DNA of 17,317 nt, from positions 1 to 17,317 of the forward strand of contig JAFVTT010000014.1 in the NCBI GenBank assembly GCA_017503065.1. Direction: 5' to 3'. The translations under genes and the position numbers were made by a program. Every line of letters begins with the position of its first letter. Position 1 is the stretch's first letter. Source of the stretch: Bacteroidaceae bacterium (GTDB lineage: Bacteria > Bacteroidota > Bacteroidia > Bacteroidales > Bacteroidaceae). The notes beneath the pieces were generated by a model that saw nothing but the letters and a program-made list of their open reading frames with translations, was not told the origin of the DNA and did not search any database. Below are positions 1 to 8,437 of the stretch, piece after piece.

Positions 1-243
1 ACCTCTACGCCCGTTCCTTACAACGTTTGAAGAGCAACAAAAAAAGCATTTTTTTTACCATATCATTAATAATATGGCACAAAGATATGAATATCAAGAC
101 ATTGATGGGCATGTCATCCTACTTTTTGTCCACCCTGCCTCTTTTTGTCATCTGTTTCGTCACTTCTCGGTTACAATGGAACCCCATTGCGCCCTCAAAG
201 TGGCAAAACACCTGTTCAAAAATAAAGGTTATTATCATCATAA

Positions 244-266
244 CGCTAATGACCGATTTGGGTTAA
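244..266 (+). repeat. Half copy of palindromic intergenic repeat
   Basis: The 21 bases 244-264 are identical to the right arms of the repeats at 351-371 and 5121-5141. The left arm and conserved loop are absent: the sequence before 244 does not match. It is read in the same orientation as the other two copies. It is therefore a truncated copy, or evidence that the right arm can occur alone. Confidence 0.75.
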
Positions 267-272
267 TATAGC

Positions 273-306
273 ACAGTCCCCATTCCTTATATGGTTTGGG
301 GACTGT
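273..306. repeat. Perfect 10-bp hairpin
   Basis: ACAGTCCCCA (273-282) and TGGGGACTGT (297-306) are perfect reverse complements around a 14-nt AT-rich loop. It lies between the half and full copies of the palindromic repeat. Neither strand has a clear T-run after the stem (only TTTC on the plus strand), so it is not a convincing intrinsic terminator. It may belong to an upstream transcript or be a separate short palindrome. Confidence 0.6.
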
Positions 307-321
307 TTCGTGTGTATGTTT

Positions 322-372
322 AAACCCAAATCTTTCATTAGGTTGTTACGCGCTAATGACCGATTTGGGTTT
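322..372 (+). repeat. Palindromic intergenic repeat, full copy
   Basis: AAACCCAAATC (322-332) pairs with GATTTGGGTTT (362-372). TCATTAG (335-341) pairs with CTAATGA (353-359). Only a 2-nt TT/CC internal mismatch separates the helices, giving 18 paired positions. The 11-nt loop 342-352 is gttgttacgcg. Loop and right arm match the copy at 5090-5143 over 28 identical bases (344-371 against 5114-5141), while the left arms have diverged. No transposase is nearby, so mobility is inference. Confidence 0.8.
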
Positions 373-603
373 GAAGAAGTTTTGTTGTCAGGTAAAACTA
401 TTAGGTCAATGACTCATTTTCGTGGTGCAACAGTTTCATGTCTCCAATATAATGTGAGTTCGGTGAAATCAAGTTCAAACTATTACCCAACCCCAACAAA
501 AGGGATCTACCCTTACATAATTAATGTTCTGGAAAACAAATTAATCCAGTCAATACTTGTTGTCTGTTTTTTTATAATAGTTATTTGCTGGCGATGCAAC
601 AAA

Positions 604-1503
604 TTACACCAAGTGGCGAATTAGTTCCTCCCTGTCTCCCGGTAGATAGTCAATGACGGGGATTTCTATCATCGTGTAGGCACCAGGTTGCTGGCGCATG
701 GTGGCACGTGCTGCATTTACCAGCACCTGCGAGGTGAGGGCGGGGTTGTTGATCTTCATGTTGAACTCGAACAACTGGTTGTGTGTCTGTCCGCTGACAC
801 CCTTGCGCACCAGGTTCACACCATGGCCCACATCGTTCAGGGCATCCACACTCTCCACCTGGAATACGTGTGTCTCGTCGTTGGAGAAGTAGGGGTCGGC
901 CTTTATCTCCTTGGTAACCTCCTCCAGAGAAACGCCTTCCTCCAGTTCCACATACACCATGCGGCGGTGTATGCCTTCGCCCACTGGGATGGTCATGGAC
1001 AGGGCATCCTTGACTCCCTTCTTGGAGCGCACGCAAACACTATGTCCCATGGAACGGCCGGGACCGAAGTTGGTGTAGGTCAGTCCCTTGGGGGCAAGGC
1101 TTTCCATCAGTGTGCGCACCACGCTGTCCGAACCTGGGTCCCAACCTGCGGCAATGATGCTGACGGCACCGCTCTCCTTGGCGGCCTTGTCCAGAGTGCG
1201 GCGGAGATCTACGATGAGGCCGTGGATGTCGAAACTGTCCACCGTATTTATACCCAGTTTCAGGCACTCCAGTGCATACTCCTCCACCGAGCGGGTGGGG
1301 GTGGCAAGGATGGCCACGTCCACATTCTCCAGTTCCTTTATGTTCTTTACTATGGTGTACTCTTCTATCTCGCGGGGGCATCCTTCGCGACCGGCACGGC
1401 GCACAATGCCCGCAATTTCCATATCTGAGGCTGCCTCCAGGGCTTCAACGGCTGACTTACCAATATTGCCGTATCCCACCACTGCTACTCTAATTTTGTT
1501 CAT
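604..1503 (-). CDS. ddh: meso-diaminopimelate D-dehydrogenase
   Basis: Predicted cytosolic NADP-dependent oxidoreductase interconverting meso-2,6-diaminopimelate with L-2-amino-6-oxopimelate and ammonia (EC 1.4.1.16). This is the one-step route to the diaminopimelate used for lysine and peptidoglycan. At 299 residues it has the normal family length. Visible marks are the N-terminal Rossmann motif VVGYGNIG (residues 8-15), the DSFDIHG segment at 89-95, and GWDPGSDS (120-127) followed by NFGPGRSMGHS (145-155), which match the substrate-binding region of Ddh proteins. The frame runs upstream to 1545, but those 14 residues resemble no family member and would overlap the predicted -7 box, so the ATG at 1503 is preferred. 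It diverges from pflB and stands alone. Family assignment is firm; the physiological direction cannot be read from sequence. Confidence 0.93.
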   Translation of the reverse strand: MNKIRVAVVGYGNIGKSAVEALEAASDMEIAGIVRRAGREGCPREIEEYTIVKNIKELENVDVAILATPTRSVEEYALECLKLGINTVDSFDIHGLIVDLRRTLDKAAKESGAVSIIAAGWDPGSDSVVRTLMESLAPKGLTYTNFGPGRSMGHSVCVRSKKGVKDALSMTIPVGEGIHRRMVYVELEEGVSLEEVTKEIKADPYFSNDETHVFQVESVDALNDVGHGVNLVRKGVSGQTHNQLFEFNMKINNPALTSQVLVNAARATMRQQPGAYTMIEIPVIDYLPGDREELIRHLV

Positions 1504-1542
1504 ATAAAGTTCGTTTAAGTGTCTTTTTATTGTTTTTCGGTG

Positions 1543-1574
1543 CAAATGTACGACAATTTGCTTGAATAACCAAG
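1543..1574 (-). promoter_or_regulatory. Predicted ddh promoter
   Basis: On the minus strand TACATTTG (1550 to 1543) matches the Bacteroidetes -7 consensus TAnnTTTG. Exactly 20 bp upstream is CTTG (1574 to 1571), a 3-of-4 match to the -33 element TTTG. Transcription would begin near 1536, leaving about 33 nt of leader before the ATG at 1503. This supports the shorter start. Confidence 0.6.
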
Positions 1575-1614
1575 TGCCTCATCTCAGTTTTTTATACTCT
1601 TTTAGCGCAAAATC

Positions 1615-1631
1615 TTTGTAATTGTTACAAA
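1615..1631. promoter_or_regulatory. Palindrome in pflB promoter, candidate operator
   Basis: TTTGTAA (1615-1621) and TTACAAA (1625-1631) are perfect inverted repeats around TTG. The palindrome starts in the -33 box and fills the first half of the spacer, where a bound repressor would block RNA polymerase. TTG...CAA ends recall CRP/FNR-family half-sites, and pyruvate formate-lyase genes are often redox controlled in other bacteria. No regulator is encoded in the window, so its identity is open. The box contributes four bases of the left arm, so part of the symmetry could be chance. Confidence 0.4.
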
Positions 1632-1646
1632 TTCTTTGTACCTTTG
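1615..1646 (+). promoter_or_regulatory. Predicted pflB promoter
   Basis: TTTG (1615-1618), a 20-bp spacer and TACCTTTG (1639-1646) match the Bacteroidetes -33/-7 promoter exactly. The start of transcription is expected near 1653, giving a leader of about 45 nt before the ATG at 1699. The ddh promoter faces the other way about 40 bp upstream, so both share one 195-bp control region. Confidence 0.75.
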
Positions 1647-1698
1647 TAGACAGAAAAAGCGATAAAGAAAACATATTAACCACTTAATACTTCAAGCT

Positions 1699-3939
<2,241 letters not shown>

Positions 3940-3956
3940 GAAGACCCACCCAGAAC

Positions 3957-4077
3957 GAACGGAAATGTGAAAACGGAAAACTGAAAACTGGTTTGCTTTA
4001 GCTTGATGGGCAAAGGCGAATAAAACTTAAAACGAAAAACAGACCCGCTCGTCTTTCAGTTTTTCACCTTTCGGTTT
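3957..4077. repeat. A-rich intergenic repeat with inverted partner
   Basis: The 27 bases at 3957-3983, beginning gaacggaaatgtgaaaac, are identical to 13570-13596, and 25 of them match 10588-10614. A related inverted copy lies at 4054-4077 (complement reads aaaccgaaaggtgaaaaact). Together they form a unit of about 121 bp with inverted ends just after the pflB stop. The central 70 bases are not recognised. Confidence 0.7.
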
Positions 4078-4097
4078 AATGGGTACGAATATCACGG

Positions 4098-4138
4098 CAT
4101 GCCCCTCTCCTATATATATAAATAAGGTGAGGGGCATG
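4098..4138 (+). terminator. Strong hairpin between pflB and pflA
   Basis: CATGCCCCTC (4098-4107) pairs perfectly with GAGGGGCATG (4129-4138). Three more pairs follow inside after a T/T mismatch, and the loop is AT-rich. No T-run follows (TCCTCTCTTACTT), so efficient termination is unlikely. It may instead reduce read-through or protect the 3' end of the pflB message so that more pflB than pflA is made. Confidence 0.45.
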
Positions 4139-4158
4139 TCCTCTCTTACTTGAAGCCC

Positions 4159-4203
4159 CTAAAGTCTCTAAGGACCTTAAAGACCTTAAGGTCCCTAAAA
4201 TCC
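4159..4203 (+). repeat. Five tandem 9-bp repeats before pflA
   Basis: Five imperfect 9-mers follow one another: CTAAAGTCT, CTAAGGACC, TTAAAGACC, TTAAGGTCC, CTAAAATCC. The middle units also make a hairpin: GGACCTTAA (4172-4180) pairs with TTAAGGTCC (4186-4194) around a 5-nt loop. The array ends 13 bp before the pflA ATG, where folding could affect ribosome access. Imperfect 9-bp tandem repeats are also candidates for copy-number change by slippage. Confidence 0.7.
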
Positions 4204-4216
4204 CCTTCCCCCAACT

Positions 4217-4966
4217 ATGGCAAATACTCCATCCCCCCTCATAGGTCGTATCCACTCCCTGGAATCCTTTGGCACGGTAGACGGGCCGGGCATACGTTTC
4301 CTTGCCTTCATGCAAGGCTGCCCCATGCGTTGCCTCTTCTGCCACAACCCTGACACGTGGGACTTCAAGGCTCCGGTCAAGTACGAATGGACTCCGGAGC
4401 AACTTCTGGAGGAAACCCTAAAGTATCGTAATTTCATAAAGACCGGAGGCGTAACCTGTACCGGTGGTGAACCTCTCGTTCAGGCTCCTTTCGTGGAGGC
4501 ATACTTCCGCCTCTGCCGTAAGGAGGGCATACATACGGCCCTGGACACCAGCGGTGTTATCTTCAACGATGCCGTGCGCAGTCTTCTGGAGGTCACGGAT
4601 CTCGTCCTTCTCGACATTAAGACCGTGGACGACAATCTGCACCACCGCCTTACGGCGCATCATCGTACGCACACGCACCAGATGATGGAGTATCTGCAAA
4701 GCATAGGCAAGCCCGTATGGATCCGCCATGTGGTAACTCCCGGCATCAACGATGACGACGACCACCTTCTGGCCACCGCACGCTACGTCAGTCAATACAG
4801 CGTTGTAGAGCGAGTGGACATCCTCCCCTACCATGTAATGGGCGAATACAAGTACGCCCCCCTTGGCATAGAATATCCTCTCAAGGGCACTCCTGCTTTA
4901 CCCATAGAAAAGAAGCGACACGCCGTGGAACTCTTCCAAAGGGTGCTTGCATGCAAGGTGGTGTAA
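4217..4966 (+). CDS. pflA: Pyruvate formate-lyase activating enzyme
   Basis: Radical-SAM enzyme (EC 1.97.1.4) that uses S-adenosylmethionine and a reduced [4Fe-4S] cluster to place the glycyl radical on PflB, presumably at G721 of the neighbouring gene product. The 249-residue length is typical. The cluster motif CxxxCxxC is C35-P-M-R-C39-L-F-C42, inside QGCPMRCLFCHNPDTWD, and the TCTGGEPL segment that helps bind S-adenosylmethionine follows. The N-terminal GRIHSLESFGTVDGPGIRF is a hallmark of PflA. The start at 4217 fits the family N-terminus. It lies 277 bp after pflB behind a hairpin and a tandem repeat, and I see no TAnnTTTG promoter in the gap, so it probably depends on read-through from pflB. 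Confidence 0.96.
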   Translation: MANTPSPLIGRIHSLESFGTVDGPGIRFLAFMQGCPMRCLFCHNPDTWDFKAPVKYEWTPEQLLEETLKYRNFIKTGGVTCTGGEPLVQAPFVEAYFRLCRKEGIHTALDTSGVIFNDAVRSLLEVTDLVLLDIKTVDDNLHHRLTAHHRTHTHQMMEYLQSIGKPVWIRHVVTPGINDDDDHLLATARYVSQYSVVERVDILPYHVMGEYKYAPLGIEYPLKGTPALPIEKKRHAVELFQRVLACKVV

Positions 4967-5030
4967 TGCTATTTCTTTTTTATTGCTTCCGCTAAAAACA
5001 GAATAGTCTACAGTAATGCGTCCGCAGTGC

Positions 5031-5057
5031 CCGTAAAGGTATTACGGAGTTATTTTT
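5031..5057 (+). terminator. Possible weak terminator after pflA
   Basis: CCGTAA (5031-5036) pairs with TTACGG (5042-5047) around a 5-nt loop, followed by AGTTATTTTTC. The stem is only six pairs and the T-stretch begins a few bases late, so the call is tentative. It lies 65 bp after the pflA stop. Confidence 0.35.
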
Positions 5058-5089
5058 CAAAATTATTAGATTCTGCAATTATCTTATAA

Positions 5090-5143
5090 TTAACTCCTAA
5101 TCGGTCAATAGGCTGTTACGCGCTAATGACCGATTTGGGTTAA
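5090..5143 (+). repeat. Palindromic intergenic repeat, full copy
   Basis: TTAA (5090-5093) pairs with TTAA (5140-5143), and AATCGGTCA (5099-5107) pairs with TGACCGATT (5127-5135), with TAG/CTA closing an 11-nt loop gctgttacgcg (5112-5122). Breaks in the stem are one bulged C, a T/T and an A/A mismatch and one T/G pair. The loop differs by one base from the copy at 322-372, and the right arm is identical. Same orientation as the two left-edge copies, 4.7 kb away. Confidence 0.8.
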
Positions 5144-5168
5144 ACTTCTTTTAGGGAACAGACCGTCC

Positions 5169-5240
5169 CATCGCTTGAAAATGATTGGCTAAACAGCGAT
5201 GAGGCGAACTTGCATCAGTTTTCCGCGTATGCAAGAAAAC
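5169..5240 (+). repeat. Cluster of overlapping inverted repeats
   Basis: CATCGCT (5169-5175) pairs with AGCGATG (5195-5201). CTTGCAT (5209-5215) pairs with ATGCAAG (5229-5235). GTTTTC (5218-5223) pairs with GAAAAC (5235-5240), followed by CGTTTTTCTG. The last two stems interleave and share base 5235, so they would largely exclude each other if this region is transcribed. The kinase promoter lies downstream, so this is not that gene's leader from the predicted start. Confidence 0.45.
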
Positions 5241-5297
5241 CGTTTTTCTGTCTAATGCACTTATCGTATGTAAAAATGCGCTGATATTCCAACTATA

Positions 5298-5329
5298 GTT
5301 GATTATTCCAGCGTTTTTTTGTATTTTTG
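5298..5329 (+). promoter_or_regulatory. Predicted promoter of the nucleoside kinase gene
   Basis: TATTTTTG (5322-5329) matches the Bacteroidetes -7 element. GTTG (5298-5301), 20 bp upstream, matches three of four bases of the -33 element. The transcript would start near 5336, 15 nt before the ATG at 5351. A TTG at 5327 in the same frame lies inside the -7 box and can be excluded as the start. Confidence 0.6.
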
Positions 5330-5350
5330 TATGCAAAACATTGTAGACCT

Positions 5351-7009
5351 ATGCCACAGACTCTGAGAATACGATGCCGCAATAACGGGCAGATAATCAA
5401 AGTGCCGTTCGGGACAAGTTTGAAGGAACTGTATGAAGTGAGCGGTTTGGACATGAAGCATGGCCCCATGTGCGCCCTTGTGAACAACAAGGTGCAGGGC
5501 ATGAACTACCGCTTCTACAATGCCAAGGATGTGGAGTTCAAGGACATCACATCCTCGCACGGCATGAGGACATACACGCTGACCCTCTTCCTGGTGCTTG
5601 CTAAGGCTGTGGAGGACCTCTATCCCGGAGGGCAACTGATAATAGGTGCGCCGGTGAGCCGCGGTTACTTCTGCGAACTGCGCATAGGCAGGGAGGTGAC
5701 GGAGCAGGATGCCATGGCCATACAGAAGCGTATGCAGGAGATAGTGGCCATGGACGAGAAGATACACCGCGTGCAGTGCCCCATAGAGGAGGCCATAGAC
5801 CTGTTCCGCTCCAAGGGAATGGTGAGCAAGGCAAGGCTTCTGGAGAGCCAGAGCAACCTGTATACCTACTACTACCGCCTGTGCGATACGGTGAACTACT
5901 TCTACTCCTGCCTCCTGACGAGGACAAGCCTGTTGCACCTCTTCCGCGTGGAGAAGTTCTTCGAGGGCCTGCTCCTGCGTGTCCCTTCTCGCAAGAATCC
6001 GGAAGAACTGGAGAAGATGGTGCCTCAGGAGAAAATGCACAACGTCATTCAGGAGTTCCACCGCTGGCAGGACATCCTTGGGGTGCGCAATGCCGGTGAG
6101 TTCAACGAGGCCGTCAAGGACGGGCATGCTTCGCAACTGATAAACGTGAGCGAGGCCCTTCAGGAAAAGAAACTGAACGAGATAGTGGACAACATCGTGG
6201 AGAAGGGTGCCAAACTGGTGCTTCTGGCCGGTCCCTCGTCCAGCGGAAAGACCACCACCAGCAAGCGTCTGGCCATCCTGCTCATGGCATCCGGCATGCG
6301 TCCGCACATCATCAGTACGGACGACTACTTCGTGAACCGTGTGGACACGCCCAAGGACGCCAACGGCAACTACGACTTCGAGTGCATAGAGGCCGTGGAT
6401 ACCGCGCTGTTCAACAGGCAGATGAACCAACTGCTGGCAGGCGAGGAGGTGGAGTTGCCACGCTACGACTTCAAGTTGGGCGAGCGTGTCTACGAGAACC
6501 GCCGCATCCGCATCGGCGAGGGCGACATCATCATACTGGAGGGCAACCATGCACTGAATCCCATACTGTCCGAACAGGTGCCGGAGGACAAGAAGTACCG
6601 TATCTTCATCAGTCCCCTTACCACCATAGCCTTGGACGACCACAACAACATCCCCACAACGGACATACGCCTCCTGCGCCGCCTTATCCGCGACTTCCAG
6701 TACCGTGGCTATTCGGCTTTGGAGACAATACGCCGCATGCCCAGCGTGAGTGCCGGCGAGGAGAAGTGGATATTCCCCTTCCAGGAACTGGCGGACTCCA
6801 TCTTCAACAGTGCCCTGCTCTATGAACTGGCCGTGATAAAGGACCAGGTGAAACCCATCCTTGACCAGGTTGGCGAGTGCGAGGTGGAATACGCCGAGGC
6901 AAGCCGCCTGCGCAAGTTCCTGCGCTACTTCCGTAGCGTGCCGGCCGACCAGGTTCCGCCAACCTCTCTGCTTCGCGAGTTTGCCGGCGGTAGTTCGTTC
7001 AAATACTGA
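5351..7009 (+). CDS. Nucleoside (uridine-type) kinase fused to ThrRS-like domains
   Basis: Predicted soluble nucleoside kinase of 552 residues, far longer than plain uridine kinases of about 210. Residues 1-70 look like a TGS domain (IIKVPFGTSLKELYE). Residues 75-170 resemble the second additional (editing) domain of threonyl-tRNA synthetase (LAKAVEDLYPGGQLIIGAP, later IEEAIDLFRSKG). The C-terminal part is a uridine kinase/phosphoribulokinase P-loop domain: Walker A GPSSSGKT (294-301), STDDYF (322-327), and LPRYDFKLGER further on. The ThrRS-like HxxxH metal site reads LTLFL by my alignment, so editing activity is unlikely. This architecture is widespread in Bacteroidetes, where it is annotated as nucleoside or uridine kinase; the true substrate is not shown by sequence. 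It has its own promoter and is followed by an 80-bp repeat-filled gap before nnrD. Confidence 0.88.
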   Translation: MPQTLRIRCRNNGQIIKVPFGTSLKELYEVSGLDMKHGPMCALVNNKVQGMNYRFYNAKDVEFKDITSSHGMRTYTLTLFLVLAKAVEDLYPGGQLIIGAPVSRGYFCELRIGREVTEQDAMAIQKRMQEIVAMDEKIHRVQCPIEEAIDLFRSKGMVSKARLLESQSNLYTYYYRLCDTVNYFYSCLLTRTSLLHLFRVEKFFEGLLLRVPSRKNPEELEKMVPQEKMHNVIQEFHRWQDILGVRNAGEFNEAVKDGHASQLINVSEALQEKKLNEIVDNIVEKGAKLVLLAGPSSSGKTTTSKRLAILLMASGMRPHIISTDDYFVNRVDTPKDANGNYDFECIEAVDTALFNRQMNQLLAGEEVELPRYDFKLGERVYENRRIRIGEGDIIILEGNHALNPILSEQVPEDKKYRIFISPLTTIALDDHNNIPTTDIRLLRRLIRDFQYRGYSALETIRRMPSVSAGEEKWIFPFQELADSIFNSALLYELAVIKDQVKPILDQVGECEVEYAEASRLRKFLRYFRSVPADQVPPTSLLREFAGGSSFKY

Positions 7010-7013
7010 CAAT

Positions 7014-7080
7014 AAACGGAAAAGTGAAAACGGAAATCGGAAAACTCATCCGCTCATCCGTTCGCTCACCTTTCAGTTTT
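7014..7080. repeat. A-rich intergenic repeat with inverted partner
   Basis: A diverged copy of the family begins 5 bases after the kinase stop (aaacggaaaagtgaaaacgg, then a second aatcggaaaac unit). The inverted partner is ctcacctttcagtttt at 7065-7080, 9 bases before the nnrD ATG. The middle repeats ctcatccg twice. The element fills nearly all of the gap between the two genes. Confidence 0.6.
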
Positions 7081-7088
7081 ATAATAGT

Positions 7089-7937
7089 ATGCCAATGCCA
7101 ATAACAATCCCCTTCCTGCAAAGCATCCTTCGCCCCCGACCTGTGGACGGGCACAAGGGCACTTTCGGGCATGCACTGCTCGTGGCGGGCTGTTATGGCA
7201 TGGCAGGTGCTGGTATATTGGCAGGCAGAAGTTGCATGCGCTCGGGTGTGGGCAAACTTACCGTACACATCCCCAAAACGAATAACGACATAATGCAGGT
7301 GGCGCTTCCCGAGGCAATACTGAATCACGATGAGGACGACTTGCGATGGGCATGCAGTCCTTTTGAATCATGCTTGCCCAACAAATACGCTGCCATAGGC
7401 ATAGGGCCTGGCATAGGCAGGGAGGAGAAGACGGCAGAAGCCTTGTACAAAACGCTGCTGGAATTGAATTTCACCGAAGTACCCCTGGTGCTTGACGCCG
7501 ATGCACTGAACATCCTGGCCGAGCATCCGCAATGGGCAGATATGATTCCCAACGGCACCATCATCACGCCACACCCGTTGGAGTACAGGAGACTGGTGGA
7601 GGCAGGGGCATGCATGGACAACGTCATCCTCGTGCTCAAGGGACACCCCACCACCATCACCATACCCGGCAATCCTTCCGCCCAGTACCAGTGCCCCTAT
7701 GGCAACGATGGTATGGGCACGGCAGGCAGCGGCGATGTGCTCACTGGCATCATCCTTGGTCTTCTGGCACAGGGCTATCCCCCACGGGATGCCGCCATCC
7801 TGGGCGTGAGCCTGCATGCCATCAGCGGCGATATTGCCTCGGAGGCGCTTGGCAGGCACAGCCTCATCGCCTCTGACCTTACCGACTATTTACCACAAGC
7901 ATTCAAACAGATAACCAAAGATACATTACAACTATGA
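7089..7937 (+). CDS. nnrD: ADP-dependent (S)-NAD(P)H-hydrate dehydratase
   Basis: Ribokinase-like repair enzyme that turns hydrated NADH or NADPH back into usable cofactor (EC 4.2.1.136). Marks of the family are GHKGTFGHALLVAG (21-34), GIGPGIG (104-110), LVLDADALNIL (133-143), TPHPLEYRRL (160-169) and GMGTAGSGDVLTG (208-220), with D216 as the likely catalytic Asp. The frame runs upstream into the preceding gene, but those residues are its shadow and repeat sequence; MPMPITIPF at 7089 fits best. The product is 282 residues with no YjeF-N epimerase (NnrE) domain, which many bacteria fuse to it. The stretch between TPHPLEYRRL and VLKG is about 13 residues, shorter than I recall for the family (nearer 30). 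It overlaps purE by ATGA, so translation is probably coupled. Confidence 0.9.
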   Translation: MPMPITIPFLQSILRPRPVDGHKGTFGHALLVAGCYGMAGAGILAGRSCMRSGVGKLTVHIPKTNNDIMQVALPEAILNHDEDDLRWACSPFESCLPNKYAAIGIGPGIGREEKTAEALYKTLLELNFTEVPLVLDADALNILAEHPQWADMIPNGTIITPHPLEYRRLVEAGACMDNVILVLKGHPTTITIPGNPSAQYQCPYGNDGMGTAGSGDVLTGIILGLLAQGYPPRDAAILGVSLHAISGDIASEALGRHSLIASDLTDYLPQAFKQITKDTLQL

Positions 7938-8431
7938 TCAGCATCATTATGGGCAGCACCAGCGACCTCCCCGTCATGGAGAAGGCTGCCAAGTTCCTGG
8001 ACGAAATGGAGATTCCCTTTGAGATGAACGCACTGTCGGCACACCGCACACCTGACGAGGTGGAGCAGTTTGCACGCGAGGCCGAGGGTCGTGGCGTCCG
8101 TGTCATCATCGCAGGTGCCGGTATGGCGGCAGCCCTGCCTGGCGTGATAGCCGCAAGCACCACATTGCCCGTCATCGGTGTACCTATCAAGGGCATGCTG
8201 GACGGCTTGGATGCCATGCTCTCCATCATACAGATGCCTCCCGGCATACCCGTTGCCACCGTGGGTGTGAACGGTGCCCTCAATGCCGCCATCCTGGCCG
8301 CAGAGATGATGGCTCTCTCCGATGAGGCTCTGGCCGCCAAACTGAAGGCTTACAAGCAGGGCCTGAAGGAGAAGATTGTAAAGGCCAACGAGGAACTCTC
8401 ACAGGTTAAGTACAAGTTCAAGGTCAACTGA
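7934..8431 (+). CDS. purE: N5-carboxyaminoimidazole ribonucleotide mutase
   Basis: Class I PurE, which moves the carboxyl group of N5-CAIR to give CAIR (EC 5.4.99.18) in de novo purine synthesis; cytosolic and usually octameric. The 165-residue length is normal. GSTSD (7-11) is the phosphate-binding loop, and SAHR (35-38) carries the catalytic His (H37). The loop GAGMAAALPGVIA (61-73) has Ala67 where E. coli and Bacteroides PurE, as I recall them, have His (AAHLPG). The codon is GCC, two changes from a His codon. The rest looks intact and the gene lies in a tight operon, so it is probably functional. It overlaps nnrD by 4 bp and ends 6 bp before ispG. Confidence 0.95.
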   Translation: MISIIMGSTSDLPVMEKAAKFLDEMEIPFEMNALSAHRTPDEVEQFAREAEGRGVRVIIAGAGMAAALPGVIAASTTLPVIGVPIKGMLDGLDAMLSIIQMPPGIPVATVGVNGALNAAILAAEMMALSDEALAAKLKAYKQGLKEKIVKANEELSQVKYKFKVN

Positions 8432-8437
8432 TAAACT

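Larger units (their letters stand above)
1..603. other. Non-coding left edge with hairpin repeats
   Basis: No convincing gene lies in these 603 bases. The open frames here are short, have no family resemblance, and several of their C-termini are encoded by the repeat at 244-266. The first 30 bases could be the end of a gene outside the window (one frame reads ...TPVPYNV then stop at 28-30), but this cannot be decided. The region holds a half copy (244-266) and a full copy (322-372) of a palindromic repeat, a perfect 10-bp hairpin (273-306) and a small hairpin at 174-189 (CAATGG/CCATTG, 4-nt loop). Bases 373-603 are AT-rich with a T-run at 567-573 and show nothing I can assign. Confidence 0.6.
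4967..5350. other. Non-coding gap rich in inverted repeats
   Basis: No gene is supported in these 384 bases. The gap holds a weak terminator-like hairpin for pflA (5031-5055), a full copy of the palindromic repeat (5090-5143), a cluster of further inverted repeats (5169-5240) and the promoter of the kinase gene (5298-5329). Bases 4967-5030 and 5251-5297 show nothing I can name. Confidence 0.6.

Noticed and set aside
27..271. Overlapping small frames at the left edge
   Set aside because: Both end within the half-copy repeat at 244-266, are short, in competing frames, and unlike any family I know. A gene tail from outside the window cannot be fully excluded.
273..306. Intrinsic terminator
   Set aside because: The stem is perfect but no T-run follows on either strand, so it is listed only as a hairpin.
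310..624. 104-residue frame starting near the palindromic repeat
   Set aside because: Its N-terminal part is repeat sequence and its end overlaps the ddh stop region; composition is not protein-like.
4150..4353. 67-residue frame with L-K/R-S/T triplets before and overlapping pflA
   Set aside because: It starts at TTG, overlaps pflA in another frame, and its pattern is explained by the 9-bp DNA repeats.
5303..7012. 569-residue open frame on the minus strand opposite the kinase gene
   Set aside because: It mirrors the kinase gene almost exactly, has His/Leu/Val-rich composition typical of a shadow frame, and matches no family.
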